Positions 1 to 8,500 of a stretch of DNA of 26,635 nt are shown piece after piece. The notes below the pieces were generated by a model. That model was not told the DNA's origin, did not search any database, and saw only the letters and a program-made list of their open reading frames with translations. The position numbers were made by a program, and so were the translations under genes. This stretch comes from SXOA01 sp051004015 (GTDB lineage Bacteria; Planctomycetota; Planctomycetia; Pirellulales; Pirellulaceae), in NCBI GenBank assembly GCA_051004015.1, contig JBPCKT010000075.1, positions 1 through 26,635 on the forward strand, written 5' to 3'. How positions within the stretch are numbered: the first letter of the stretch is position 1; each line of letters begins with the position of its first letter.

Positions 1-99
1 GACCAGCCAGCCCCCTCGCTCCTCTTCGGCACTTCTTAAGCCGACTCCGCCCCCTGCTTCCGCCTTCTCACTAACCATCCCGCCACCGCTCCGCGCAAA

Positions 100-1026
100 A
101 TGGTAAAATCCTGTGAACGGTTACGAATGAAGTTTCAAGAGTTTCTCATCGAGGCAGGGACGGATCCAGACATTCTACTTACCAATATTTACTATGAAGA
201 ATACTATGAACGCATTAACGTAATCGAACCGGGAGGGGACTGTCAATTTAATATGTTTTTTGTTGGAAAGAGACATGTCCTTGCCCGGATGGTGAAGTCC
301 GCCTCGACTCCTTTTGTAGTCGCTGAAGACGAATGGCGCAACGAATCACCGGTCCAGGACGAGTCTCCCGCCCGAGTACTTTCCCTGATGAATCCCCGCT
401 ACATTGCGCACGTCAAAGCAGCGAAGCCACCGAACACTCTTGCATCGATACGCGCTCATTCCCAACCCGATGAGTTGTTAATGCGGGACTTCCTTTTCTC
501 GATCGGAGTTCCGCAGCTCGAGCGATCCTTTCACGCGCTCGTTCGTGACCCCGAAGTTCGCTTCGAGACGTTCGAGTTGACGACAGTGGAGGGAAAACAG
601 TTGACACGAGTTGTATTCGAGTGCGATCGGCGCTGGTTTTCCAAGGTGAGTCCCTGGCGTTTCGAGGCCTTTCTGGACCCGAAAATTGGCCAAATGCAGA
701 GACTTGTCGCAACGGACGGCCAGATGGTGGAAACGTATCTCGCCGAATATTTACCCGGCGCAGGAACAAAACCGCAATTATCGGCACTCCGAATCGAGGT
801 TTCCTATCAAGGCAAGACCTCGGCTAAAGGCCGGACGCTGTTTCGCAACTACCGAAAACTCGATCTGAGTGATACATCGCGGTTTTATCTGCCCCACTAC
901 GGGATCCCGGAACCGGCTGAGTTTGTCGCCAAGGGGGGAATGCCCGTCGGACTGTATCTCTTGTTCGCGGGCATTGGACTGGTCGTCGTCTCGGTGGTGC
1001 TGCGGCGATTTTGGCGTAAGCGATGA
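100..1026 (+). CDS. Hypothetical protein with C-terminal membrane anchor
   Basis: I do not recognise this 308-residue family. The body is mixed polar and hydrophobic sequence with no motif I can name. Residues about 282-301 form a single strongly hydrophobic segment (starting GLYLLFAGIG), followed by an Arg/Lys-rich end (RRFWRKR), as in a C-terminal anchor with a short cytoplasmic tail. No N-terminal signal peptide is visible, so topology is uncertain. The frame is open only from base 40, and the first ATG is at 100; another ATG at 127 is possible, and neither has a clear ribosome binding site. The stop overlaps a possible start of the next gene (ATGA at 1023), which suggests co-transcription with the DUF1559 gene. 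That context hints at a cell-envelope role, but this is inference. The coding status is fairly secure from the length and the anchor. Confidence 0.6.
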   Translation: MVKSCERLRMKFQEFLIEAGTDPDILLTNIYYEEYYERINVIEPGGDCQFNMFFVGKRHVLARMVKSASTPFVVAEDEWRNESPVQDESPARVLSLMNPRYIAHVKAAKPPNTLASIRAHSQPDELLMRDFLFSIGVPQLERSFHALVRDPEVRFETFELTTVEGKQLTRVVFECDRRWFSKVSPWRFEAFLDPKIGQMQRLVATDGQMVETYLAEYLPGAGTKPQLSALRIEVSYQGKTSAKGRTLFRNYRKLDLSDTSRFYLPHYGIPEPAEFVAKGGMPVGLYLLFAGIGLVVVSVVLRRFWRKR

Positions 1027-1058
1027 TTCCCGGAACTCCGGAAGGACAAGAACCAAAA

Positions 1059-1949
1059 ATGGCCAGGAAAACCAACTTGCAGCGTGCTGGGTTTACTCTG
1101 ATCGAGCTGCTCGTGGTGATCGGGATCATCGGCATCCTCGTGGCCCTCATGCTACCCGCCGTGCAGTTTGCCCGTGAAGCCTCCCGGCGGATGACGTGCG
1201 CCAACAATCTGCGGCAACTTGGGACCGCCCTGCACGGATTTGAATCGATGCACAAGCGATTTCCCGTTGGGCTGCGATCCACGACCGACGTGGACTATCC
1301 CGCGAGCACCTGGATTGTCGAGCTGCTGCCGCAATTGGAGCAAGGCCCGCTCTGGAATCAAACAGCGGGGGCCTATCAAACGAACCGCAACCCCTTTGGA
1401 ACTCCCGAGCACATCGGCTTCGCCACGCCCCTGACGGTGCTTTCGTGTCCGAGTGATGGGCGCCTTTTCCGAGCGCATCGCAGTCTGGATTACCCGGCCG
1501 TGGCGCTCACGGATTATATCGGTGTGGTCGGTCGGCATAGTGGTACCAACGACGGCGTCCTATTTGCCGGTTCGCAGTTGATTTTTGCTGACGTGAAAGA
1601 CGGCCTGAGCAATACGCTGTTCGCCGGGGAACGCCCGCCCAGCTCGGAGTTTGAATATGGCTGGTGGTATTGTGGATTCGGGCAGTTCGGGCAAGGATCG
1701 CCGGACATGGTCTTGGGGGTGCGCGAGGTGAACCTGGGCTGGAGCGTCAACGCGAGCTGCGCATTTGGTCCGTACCGTTATCGCCGCGGCAGCGTCGACA
1801 ATCGGTGCGACGTTTTTCATTTTTGGAGCATGCATCCAAACGGGGGACAATTCGTCCTGTGCGATGGTTCCGTCCGCTGGATGGCGTACGACGCCGAGAA
1901 CGTGCTGGTTGCGCTGGCAACTCGTAATGGCAACGACGTTGCGCCATAA
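1059..1949 (+). CDS. DUF1559 family protein with pseudopilin-type N-terminus
   Basis: A planctomycete DUF1559 protein. The N-terminus is a short basic leader followed by the prepilin cleavage/methylation motif (GFTLIELLVVIGIIG), so it is probably processed by a prepilin peptidase and held in the inner membrane by the hydrophobic helix. Next comes the family's conserved stretch (LMLPAVQFAREASRR, then NNLRQLGTALHGFES), and near the C-terminus the typical HPNGG...CDGSVRW motif. The length (296 residues) is normal. I chose ATG 1059 because it gives a standard short leader and has GGAAGGA upstream, though at a rather long spacing of about 12 bases. ATG 1023 overlaps the previous stop and would add 12 residues. 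The family is greatly expanded in Planctomycetes and its function is unknown; a role in pseudopilus or secretion-like surface structures is only inferred from the N-terminus. It is probably transcribed with its neighbours on both sides. Confidence 0.9.
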   Translation: MARKTNLQRAGFTLIELLVVIGIIGILVALMLPAVQFAREASRRMTCANNLRQLGTALHGFESMHKRFPVGLRSTTDVDYPASTWIVELLPQLEQGPLWNQTAGAYQTNRNPFGTPEHIGFATPLTVLSCPSDGRLFRAHRSLDYPAVALTDYIGVVGRHSGTNDGVLFAGSQLIFADVKDGLSNTLFAGERPPSSEFEYGWWYCGFGQFGQGSPDMVLGVREVNLGWSVNASCAFGPYRYRRGSVDNRCDVFHFWSMHPNGGQFVLCDGSVRWMAYDAENVLVALATRNGNDVAP

Positions 1950-1994
1950 TGGGGCATCGACATTGTTGTTGGTCCAGAACTAGGAGAGAGACAA

Positions 1995-2537
1995 ATGGCA
2001 TCGCAACAGGCGTTACGAGCAGTTTGCGCACCAGCGAGACCTGAAGTACTTTCCATGCGCAAGGGGACGCGGCTGCCAAGTGTGTTAGCGATCACGGGCC
2101 GCGCAATCGGTGCTGCTGGCCTGTTGGCAATGTTTGCTGGAGGAATCCTGCTCGCGGCGGACTGGTATCGCTCGCGGATTCCGCTGTCGATTGAACTTTC
2201 TCCGGCCGCGCCTGACCAGAGCGATTCTGATGAGCAGCACCTCTTCCTGACACTGTCCAATACCGGCAGCGAACCGATTACTCTTGTCGGATTCGAGGAC
2301 CGCCTCTGCAATGATGAATTCTGTTTTCAACTTGTGCCTCCGCCCATGGGGCAGGCAACCTTGCATTCGAATCAGAAAATCCAATTACGGGCTACTGCTT
2401 ATCGCCGTAACAAAGAGAGAGGGAAGTTTAGCGGTCTCGGCTCGAAGGCTTATCTGAACTATCGCGGTGAGCTCCGGGAACTCGACCTCCCCGTTACCCT
2501 TGAATTTGCCGAGCCACAGGCATTGTCGCGACCATGA
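1995..2537 (+). CDS. Hypothetical single-pass membrane protein
   Basis: A 180-residue protein of no family I recognise. One membrane segment lies at about residues 35-53 (AGLLAMFAGGILLAADW), preceded by a basic stretch that suggests the C-terminal part is outside the cytoplasm. The exported part (about residues 60-175) looks beta-rich, and two cysteines (CNDEFC) could form a disulfide. The start at 1995 is supported by a good ribosome binding site (AGGAGAGA at 1982-1989) 5-6 bases upstream; an internal ATG at 2055 has none. It begins 45 bases after the DUF1559 gene on the same strand, so the two are probably co-transcribed. The function is unknown. Confidence 0.6.
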   Translation: MASQQALRAVCAPARPEVLSMRKGTRLPSVLAITGRAIGAAGLLAMFAGGILLAADWYRSRIPLSIELSPAAPDQSDSDEQHLFLTLSNTGSEPITLVGFEDRLCNDEFCFQLVPPPMGQATLHSNQKIQLRATAYRRNKERGKFSGLGSKAYLNYRGELRELDLPVTLEFAEPQALSRP

Positions 2538-2964
2538 GTGGCTTCTTAGCCGGACTGGGCACCTTTTTTCAATCAATCTTGCACGCCCTTCCGACTTTCG
2601 CTAAAGTCCCGGCCGCTCGATTTCGATAACCGCTAGTTCGGCTCCGCGCGACTTTTGAAAAGAACGTCGCCGCGGCAGGCGTGGGCTAGTTGGGCGGAAG
2701 AATTTCTGGAATTTTCCGCGCCCGGCGGCAAACTGCTCTTGACGCCAGAGTCTCTTCGCGGGTATTTACCCGCCTCTCATCTACCCCCGTCTTGTCCAGG
2801 GTTGTGCCGATTTCGGAACTAGACTCCTCCGCTAGAGCGCGGCTGCTTCTCACGAAGCTGGCGGGCCCCTGCGGATGGGAACGCCGGCCGCGATTGAGGG
2901 TTCGTTCGAACCATCGCGGCTTGTGGAACACTGCCAAGACCAATTCTGTTACAGGAGAATCGCT
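2538..2964 (+). other. 427-base gap and leader of the secretin gene
   Basis: No convincing gene is present. Open frames here are short and lack ribosome binding sites. The stretch contains a candidate promoter (2739-2768), a hairpin overlapping its -10 region (2758-2773) and, just before the TTG start, AGGAG at 2953-2957. If the promoter is right, the secretin mRNA has an untranslated leader of about 190 bases, which could carry regulation. I see no known riboswitch in it. Confidence 0.45.
2739..2768 (+). promoter_or_regulatory. Candidate sigma-70-like promoter for the secretin gene
   Basis: TTGACG (2739-2744) is followed after 18 bases by TATTTA (2763-2768). A perfect 6-base-pair hairpin (GCGGGT, loop ATTT, ACCCGC) spans 2758-2773 and overlaps the -10 element, so it might serve as an operator. 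This is sequence resemblance only; the planctomycete consensus is not well defined. Confidence 0.3.
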
Positions 2965-5900
2965 TTGAAAGCGAGCGTGCATTTGCTGACAGGGTGCGTA
3001 GCGCTGGGGCTGACGCTCCCGACGAGCTTATCCCTGGCTGCCGCGCCGTTGGCCGGCAGCATGGCCGTCACCAACGCCTCCGTCGGGCAGTTTGGCGGCA
3101 AAAGTGAATCTCGGCGCGAGGCAGATGATCTGCTCAAGCGCGCCCGCCTGGCCATGAAGGAAGGCAAATTCGATCAGGCCGGCGAGTTGATCGCCCAGGC
3201 CGACAAGCTGGGGGTGAAATACAGCGCCCTCACCGACCGCTGGTCGGACACGCCGGAGAAACTTCGCAAGCTCTTGGCGAGCGAAAGGGGCAAGGCCGAG
3301 AGTCCGCAGCGCCCCAGCTCGCGCTATCCAACCACCGCGGGCAAGAACGAAGCTCAGCCGCGGGTGCCCGCCGGTCCGTTTAGCGGGCAGAACCCGGAAG
3401 GGGCCCTGGATCGGATCACGGACGAGTCCAAGGCGAAAGCCTTGAGCTTTGCAGACCAAGGCCGCAAGGCGCTCGCTCGCGGCGACGTGCCCGGCGCGAA
3501 GGCCTTCTATCAGCGGGCGATCGCGCATCAGGCCACCTTTGGCCCCAATGACTATTCGCCCCAGAAGCTCGGAGCGGAATTGTCCGCCGCGGGCATTGAA
3601 ATCAGCCAGTTGCGGCCGGCCATTAACGACCCGACACCGGGTTTCGGCCAGCGTCCTCCGGATGCGACGCCAGGCCCAGGAGACCAGATTCCCGCCTACG
3701 CAGCGGCCCGTCTGCCGGCCGGCGGCGAAGAAGTCGTGAACCCCTATCAATTGGCGGCGGATACGAATCCGTTGACCAGGCCGGCGGAAGAGAGCATCTA
3801 TGGTGCTACTGCGCGCATTCCTGCTGCCGATGTTCCCGCGGCCAATACCGCCCGCCGCAATGGCAACTATAACGTCCAGCGAGCTTCCGGCACTGTCACC
3901 GATGACGCGCCGGAGGGCTATCCGGTCGCCCAGGGCGCCTACAATCCGGCCAACGACAATTCTCGCAATGCCCCGGCGGCGTACTCGCAAGGCGAGGGTT
4001 CCTCGCGTTTGACTCCCGTCGGACCGGCGAGCCCCGGCGTGGTCCTCTATCAGGAAGGAATCAAGGCCCTCGAAGGCCGCGACCGCGCGACGGCCCTGGC
4101 CAAGTTTAACCAGGCTTGGAAATATCAGGCGCAGCTCGACCCGGAAACCCGGCAGTTGCTCAAGGGCAAGCTGCAGGACCTGAGCGGCCCGGTTGCGCGG
4201 CCGGCGGCGGCCGGCGGCGTGCCGTCCCCCCTGGAGCAGGTCAATTCCCAGCAGGAAGTCCTGCGGCAGAAGCTGGTGCGGGAAGTCGCCACCGAGCAGA
4301 AGGCCGCGGAAAAGCTGGCGATCACCGATCCCAAGGGAGCACTCACGAATCTGAAGAAGGTCCGCGAGAAGATCACCGGTTCCGAGGTCGAGCCGGCGGC
4401 CCGCAAGCAATTGCTGACGCTGGTCGATCGCAGCATCAATGAGCTGGCCAACTGGATCGAGGCCAACAAGGCCACGCTGGAAAACAAGGAAAATAACGAC
4501 CAGGTCCGTGGCGAGGTTGCCCGCGACCGGGAAGCGACCGTGGAGATGCAGAACAAGCTGGGGCAGCTCGTCGAGCAGTTCAACAAGCTGATCGACGAGC
4601 GGCGCTATGCGGAAGCGGAAATCATCGCCAAGCAGGCGAACGAAATCGCCCCGCAAAACCCCGTGACCACGCTGCTGGTCGAGAAATCCAAATTCGCCAA
4701 GCAGATTGCGTTCAACGAGGACCTCAAGTCCCGCAAGGAGGCTGCATATATCGGCGCGATGGACGCGTTGGAAGATTCGCACGTGCCGTTTGACGATCGC
4801 GAGCCCTACAAGTACGGAGACATCACCAAGTGGGAGCAGACTTCCAAGATGCGCAGCCGCATGCTGGGCGATTTGCGGAAGCTCACTCCCCAGGAAATGG
4901 AAATCCAGAAGGCTCTCAGCAAGCAAGTGGAATTGAAATTCGACGGGCAGACTCTGTCGCAGGTGATGGACACGCTCAGCAAAATGACGGGCGTGAACAT
5001 CCACCTCAATCAGAATGCCCTCCATTCGGAAGGGATCACCAGCGACACCCCCGTTTCGCTCAACCTGACGCAGCCCGTCTCGCTCAAGAGTGCGCTCACG
5101 CTCATTCTGGAGCCGATGCAACTGGGATACGTCGTGCGGAACGAAGTTCTGGACGTGGTGAGCAAGAACTCGAAGGATGCCAACACCTATGCCCAGGTCT
5201 ACTACGTGGCGGACCTGGTCATTCCGATTCCGAACTTCGTCCCCAGCTACAACATGGGCCTGCCGGGCGCGCTCCGCGAGAGCCTCAACTCTCTGGGTTA
5301 TGGTCCGGGCGGAATCGCGGCCGGAAGCATGGTGGCGGGCAGTGGCCAAAATGTGCCGCTAGGCGTGGCCACGAATGATCAGAACCAGACACCCCAGGCG
5401 GTGAATCCGCTGGTCCTGGCTCAGCAAGCCGGTGTCACGCAACCGAATGCCGGCGGGCGCAGCAACGTGCCGATTGGCGGTCCGGGCGGAATGGGCGGCG
5501 GCGTAATGGCCGACTTCGACTCCCTGATCGATCTGATCGTCACCACCATCGATCCCGATACCTGGGAAGACGTCGGCGGCCCTGGCTCGATTGCCGAGTT
5601 CGCCACCAACCTGAGCCTGGTCATCAGCCAGACGCAGGAGGTTCACGACAAAATCGACCGCCTGCTGGCACAGCTCCGGGAGATTCAGGACGAGCAAGTG
5701 ACCATCGAGGTCCGATTCATCACGCTCAGCGACCGGTTCTTCGAACGGATCGGCATCGACTTCGATTTCCAGATTGATGACAACACCGGACTCAACGCCC
5801 TCGCCGATATCCTGATTCCCGCTCGTGGGGTGCGGGATGACGGCGGTCCGAGCGTGGCCTTCGGCCTCACCCCCAACGGCACGCCGACCCCGACCTTGGA

Positions 5901-6681
5901 CCTGGAGTTCAAGCAAGGATCGTTCGGCTCGACGCGACCCCAGTTCGGCAACTTTGATCCGAATACGGCGGCGACTTTCGGGTTTGCCATCCTCAGCGAC
6001 ATCGAGGCGTTCTTCCTGCTGGAAGCGGCTCAAGGGGACGACCGCACGAACGTGCTGCAAGCCCCCAAGGTGACGCTGTTCAATGGTCAGACGGCCTTTG
6101 TCTCCGATACCTCGCAGCGTCCGTTCGTGATCAGCGTTATCCCCGTCGTCGGCGACTTTGCCGCGGCTCACCAGCCGGTCATCGTCGTGCTCAACGAAGG
6201 GACCTCGCTGTCGGTGCAGGCGGTCATCTCGGCGGACCGGCGGTTCTGCCGCCTGACGCTGGTGCCGTTCTTCAGCAAGATTGGCGACGTGGAAACCTTC
6301 ACCTTCAACGGCAAGGTCACCACCAACACGGGCACCACCGTGCAGGATCCGACCGATGCCAAGAAGACTGTTACCAATGGCGGCAGCCGGACGGTGGAAG
6401 GCACAACGGTCCAGCTACCGACGTTCGCCTTCACCTCGGTCATCACCACGGTCAGCGTGCCGGACGGCGGCACCGTGCTGCTGGGGGGCATCAAGCGGCT
6501 CCGCGAAGGCCGCAACGAGCGTGGCGTGCCGATGCTCTCCAAGGTTCCTTACATCAGCCGCCTGTTCCGCAACGTCGGTATCGGGCGTGATGCACAGAGC
6601 CTGATGATGATGGTGACGCCCCGCATCATCATCCAGAAGGAAGAAGAAGCCAAGCTGGGCCTGAATACGGATTCGCCGTAG
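2965..6681 (+). CDS. Secretin (type II/III secretion, GspD/PilQ-like) with long N-terminal repeat region
   Basis: An outer-membrane secretin of 1238 residues, about twice the usual GspD length. I chose TTG 2965 because AGGAG (2953-2957) lies 7 bases upstream and translation from there begins with a good signal peptide (MKASVHLLTGCVALG..., ending near SLAAAP). An in-frame ATG at 2875 would put 30 residues before the signal peptide. Residues about 30-650 hold TPR-like helical repeats (for example LLKRARLAMKEGKFDQAGEL), Pro/Ala/Asn-rich linkers and Lys/Glu-rich coiled coil. Residues about 657-745 look like a secretin/TonB short N-terminal (STN) domain. A Gly-rich linker leads to the conserved secretin core from about residue 910, with the signature VPDGGTVLLGGI near 1165 and the final strand pattern MMMVTPRIII. 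No other secretion genes are adjacent apart from the pseudopilin-like DUF1559 gene upstream. An intrinsic terminator follows. The secretin core call is firm; the substrate is unknown. Confidence 0.9.
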   Translation: MKASVHLLTGCVALGLTLPTSLSLAAAPLAGSMAVTNASVGQFGGKSESRREADDLLKRARLAMKEGKFDQAGELIAQADKLGVKYSALTDRWSDTPEKLRKLLASERGKAESPQRPSSRYPTTAGKNEAQPRVPAGPFSGQNPEGALDRITDESKAKALSFADQGRKALARGDVPGAKAFYQRAIAHQATFGPNDYSPQKLGAELSAAGIEISQLRPAINDPTPGFGQRPPDATPGPGDQIPAYAAARLPAGGEEVVNPYQLAADTNPLTRPAEESIYGATARIPAADVPAANTARRNGNYNVQRASGTVTDDAPEGYPVAQGAYNPANDNSRNAPAAYSQGEGSSRLTPVGPASPGVVLYQEGIKALEGRDRATALAKFNQAWKYQAQLDPETRQLLKGKLQDLSGPVARPAAAGGVPSPLEQVNSQQEVLRQKLVREVATEQKAAEKLAITDPKGALTNLKKVREKITGSEVEPAARKQLLTLVDRSINELANWIEANKATLENKENNDQVRGEVARDREATVEMQNKLGQLVEQFNKLIDERRYAEAEIIAKQANEIAPQNPVTTLLVEKSKFAKQIAFNEDLKSRKEAAYIGAMDALEDSHVPFDDREPYKYGDITKWEQTSKMRSRMLGDLRKLTPQEMEIQKALSKQVELKFDGQTLSQVMDTLSKMTGVNIHLNQNALHSEGITSDTPVSLNLTQPVSLKSALTLILEPMQLGYVVRNEVLDVVSKNSKDANTYAQVYYVADLVIPIPNFVPSYNMGLPGALRESLNSLGYGPGGIAAGSMVAGSGQNVPLGVATNDQNQTPQAVNPLVLAQQAGVTQPNAGGRSNVPIGGPGGMGGGVMADFDSLIDLIVTTIDPDTWEDVGGPGSIAEFATNLSLVISQTQEVHDKIDRLLAQLREIQDEQVTIEVRFITLSDRFFERIGIDFDFQIDDNTGLNALADILIPARGVRDDGGPSVAFGLTPNGTPTPTLDLEFKQGSFGSTRPQFGNFDPNTAATFGFAILSDIEAFFLLEAAQGDDRTNVLQAPKVTLFNGQTAFVSDTSQRPFVISVIPVVGDFAAAHQPVIVVLNEGTSLSVQAVISADRRFCRLTLVPFFSKIGDVETFTFNGKVTTNTGTTVQDPTDAKKTVTNGGSRTVEGTTVQLPTFAFTSVITTVSVPDGGTVLLGGIKRLREGRNERGVPMLSKVPYISRLFRNVGIGRDAQSLMMMVTPRIIIQKEEEAKLGLNTDSP

Positions 6682-6732
6682 TTGGCCCAGTGAGATCGTT
6701 CCAAGGCAGAGCATTCGCTCTGCCCGCCGAAG

Positions 6733-6774
6733 GCCGCCGCAAGTCTCTCCCCCCTGACTTGCGGCGGCTTTTTT
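6733..6774 (+). terminator. Intrinsic terminator after the secretin gene
   Basis: A perfect 11-base-pair stem (GCCGCCGCAAG at 6733-6743 with CTTGCGGCGGC at 6758-6768) has a 14-base loop and is followed directly by six T (6769-6774). This is a textbook Rho-independent terminator 50 bases after the secretin stop. It separates the secretin from glutamate dehydrogenase. Confidence 0.9.
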
Positions 6775-6881
6775 ATTGCGCCCGCGGCTCCGCCGCAAAT
6801 TCCCTGCCTTCCTCGCCGTTTTCAGGTGGTAGAATTCCAACAGAGACTAATTCATCGTACAAAGACCACCTGGGAGCCTGC

Positions 6882-8117
6882 ATGAAACCCTATGAAGCGA
6901 CCCGGCTCTATTTCGAACGTGCCGCGGACCGGCTGGAGCTGGATGAGAGCATGCGGAAGCTGCTGCTGACCCCCAAGCGGGAGGTGCAGGTGCAGATTCC
7001 CGTGGAGATGGATAGCGGGAAGATTGAGACGTTTGTGGGTTTTCGGGTGCAGCACGACGCCTCGCGGGGGCCGATGAAGGGGGGGCTGCGATATCACCAC
7101 GAGGTGGACCTGGACGAGGTTCGGGCCCTGGCGACGCTGATGACCTGGAAGACGGCGGTGGTGGACATTCCTTATGGCGGGGCAAAGGGGGGAATCGCCA
7201 TCGACCCTCGCAAGCTGAGTGTGAAGGAGCTGGAGCACATCACGCGAAAATTCGTCGACCAGATTCACGACATCATCGGCCCCGACAAGGACATTCCCGC
7301 CCCCGACGTCGGCACCTCCGCTCGCGAGATGGCCTGGATTCGCAACCAATACGAAAAATACCACGGCTTCAACCCCGCCTGCGTCACCGGCAAGCCGGTG
7401 GAGCACTATGGGGCGGAAGGGCGCGAGGAAGCGACCGGCCGGGGCGTCGGCATCCTGGCCTACAAGCTGCTCGGCAATCTCGGCAAGAAGCCCAAGGAGA
7501 CGACGGTCTCTTTGCAGGGTTTTGGCAACGTGGGCTCGCACGCAGCCAAATTCCTGCATGAGAGTGAGTACAAGATCGTCGCCGTCGGCGATCAGAGCGG
7601 CGGCTATTACCGGAAAGAAGGGCTCGACATTCCCAAGATGCTCCGCCACTCTCTCGATAACCAGGGACTCCTCGCCGGTTTTCAGGATGCCGAGCGGATC
7701 AGCAACGACCAACTCCTGGAGCTCGACGTCAACCTGCTCATCCCCGCGGCTCTGGGGGGCGTCATCACCAAGAAGAACGCCGCCCGCATCAAGGCCCCCA
7801 TCATCATCGAGGCGGCCAACGGCCCCATCGACCCCGAAGCAGACGACATCCTGGCGGAGCGGGGGACGAAAATCCTGCCTGATATCCTGGCCAATGCCGG
7901 CGGCGTGACGGTCAGTTACTTCGAGTGGGTGCAGAACCTGCAGTACTACAAATGGCCCCTAGACCGCGTGCGGCAGGAGCTGGGGTCGGTCCTGTCGCGA
8001 GCCTTTGAACGGGTCTGGCAGGAAGCCAACCTGCACCACATCAGTCTTCGCACCGCCGCCTACATGATCGCCATCCGGCGGGTGCATCGGGCGGCGAAGC
8101 TGGCGGGGGTGGGGTAA
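6882..8117 (+). CDS. gdhA: Glutamate dehydrogenase (Glu/Leu/Phe/Val family)
   Basis: A cytoplasmic enzyme interconverting glutamate with 2-oxoglutarate plus ammonia using NAD(P). It has 411 residues, the usual length of the hexameric short form. The N-terminal catalytic domain has PMKGGLRYH (Lys66, substrate binding), Lys90, IPYGGAKGG (catalytic Lys102) and APDVGT (Asp142). The nucleotide-binding domain has the Rossmann motif GFGNVG at about 213-218, and the C-terminal NAGGVTVSYFEWVQN is family-typical. The start at 6882 has GGGAG (6872-6876) upstream; the frame is open further upstream to 6690, but that would run through the terminator region. It is a single gene between a terminator and a toxin-antitoxin pair, so it is probably transcribed alone. 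Glutamate rather than leucine or valine specificity is inferred from overall resemblance. Cofactor preference cannot be read with confidence. Confidence 0.95.
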   Translation: MKPYEATRLYFERAADRLELDESMRKLLLTPKREVQVQIPVEMDSGKIETFVGFRVQHDASRGPMKGGLRYHHEVDLDEVRALATLMTWKTAVVDIPYGGAKGGIAIDPRKLSVKELEHITRKFVDQIHDIIGPDKDIPAPDVGTSAREMAWIRNQYEKYHGFNPACVTGKPVEHYGAEGREEATGRGVGILAYKLLGNLGKKPKETTVSLQGFGNVGSHAAKFLHESEYKIVAVGDQSGGYYRKEGLDIPKMLRHSLDNQGLLAGFQDAERISNDQLLELDVNLLIPAALGGVITKKNAARIKAPIIIEAANGPIDPEADDILAERGTKILPDILANAGGVTVSYFEWVQNLQYYKWPLDRVRQELGSVLSRAFERVWQEANLHHISLRTAAYMIAIRRVHRAAKLAGVG

Positions 8118-8153
8118 GCGACTCGCCGAATCTTCAACGAAAAGCTGGCTGGT

Positions 8154-8176
8154 GATAGCACGCCTACCATGCTATC
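8154..8176. promoter_or_regulatory. Palindromic operator-like site in front of higB
   Basis: A perfect 7-base inverted repeat, GATAGCA (8154-8160) and TGCTATC (8170-8176), with a 9-base spacer, ends 9 bases before the higB start. HigA and HigB-HigA complexes are known to repress their own operon by binding such palindromes. A weak -10-like TATCTT (8173-8178) overlaps the right arm; if it is used, the mRNA would be almost leaderless. This is inferred from position and symmetry. Confidence 0.5.
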
Positions 8177-8185
8177 TTAGATTGC

Positions 8186-8479
8186 ATGATCGTGGCGTTC
8201 AAGGACGTAGGCACGGACGACATTTTCAACGGTGAGCTCACCAAAGCCGCGAAGAAGAGTTGTCCTAAGCACCTTTGGAAAGTCGTCCGTCGGAAACTTG
8301 ATCAACTCGATTCCGTGACCAGGCTCAATGAATTGCGAATTCCGCCGGGGAACCGACTGGAAGCGTTGGTCGGAGATCGTAAAGGTCAGCACAGCATTCG
8401 CATCAATGACCAATATCGGATCTGTTTCCAGTGGGCGGATGCTGGACCCGATCAAGTTGAAATCGTGGATTATCACTAG
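8186..8479 (+). CDS. higB: HigB-type toxin (RelE superfamily mRNA interferase)
   Basis: A 97-residue toxin of the HigB/RelE fold, expected to cleave mRNA on the ribosome when its antitoxin is lost. Recognisable family sequence includes LTKAAKKSCP, the lysine/arginine-rich helix KVVRRKLDQLD, the conserved LRIPPGNRLEAL, and the C-terminal core HSIRINDQYRICFQW with VEIVDYH. The length is normal and the gene looks intact. The toxin-first order, with higA 21 bases downstream, is characteristic of HigBA and unlike RelBE. There is no clear ribosome binding site before ATG 8186. The palindrome at 8154-8176 suggests autoregulation. Its role is probably plasmid-like stabilisation, stress response or phage response, which cannot be told from sequence. 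Confidence 0.92.
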   Translation: MIVAFKDVGTDDIFNGELTKAAKKSCPKHLWKVVRRKLDQLDSVTRLNELRIPPGNRLEALVGDRKGQHSIRINDQYRICFQWADAGPDQVEIVDYH

Positions 8480-8500
8480 TTGGTCTGGAGGCTTCGATAA

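Noticed and set aside
2895..2925. tRNA-like TTCGAACC word
   Set aside because: No acceptor, D or anticodon stems could be built around it.
2875..2964. ATG 2875 as start of the secretin
   Set aside because: It would put 30 non-signal-like residues before the signal peptide; TTG 2965 has AGGAG at proper spacing.
3028..5349. 773-residue open frame antisense to the secretin gene
   Set aside because: It mirrors the secretin codon pattern, has no ribosome binding site or recognisable domain, and the sense protein has clear secretin motifs. GC-rich codon use keeps the antisense frame open.
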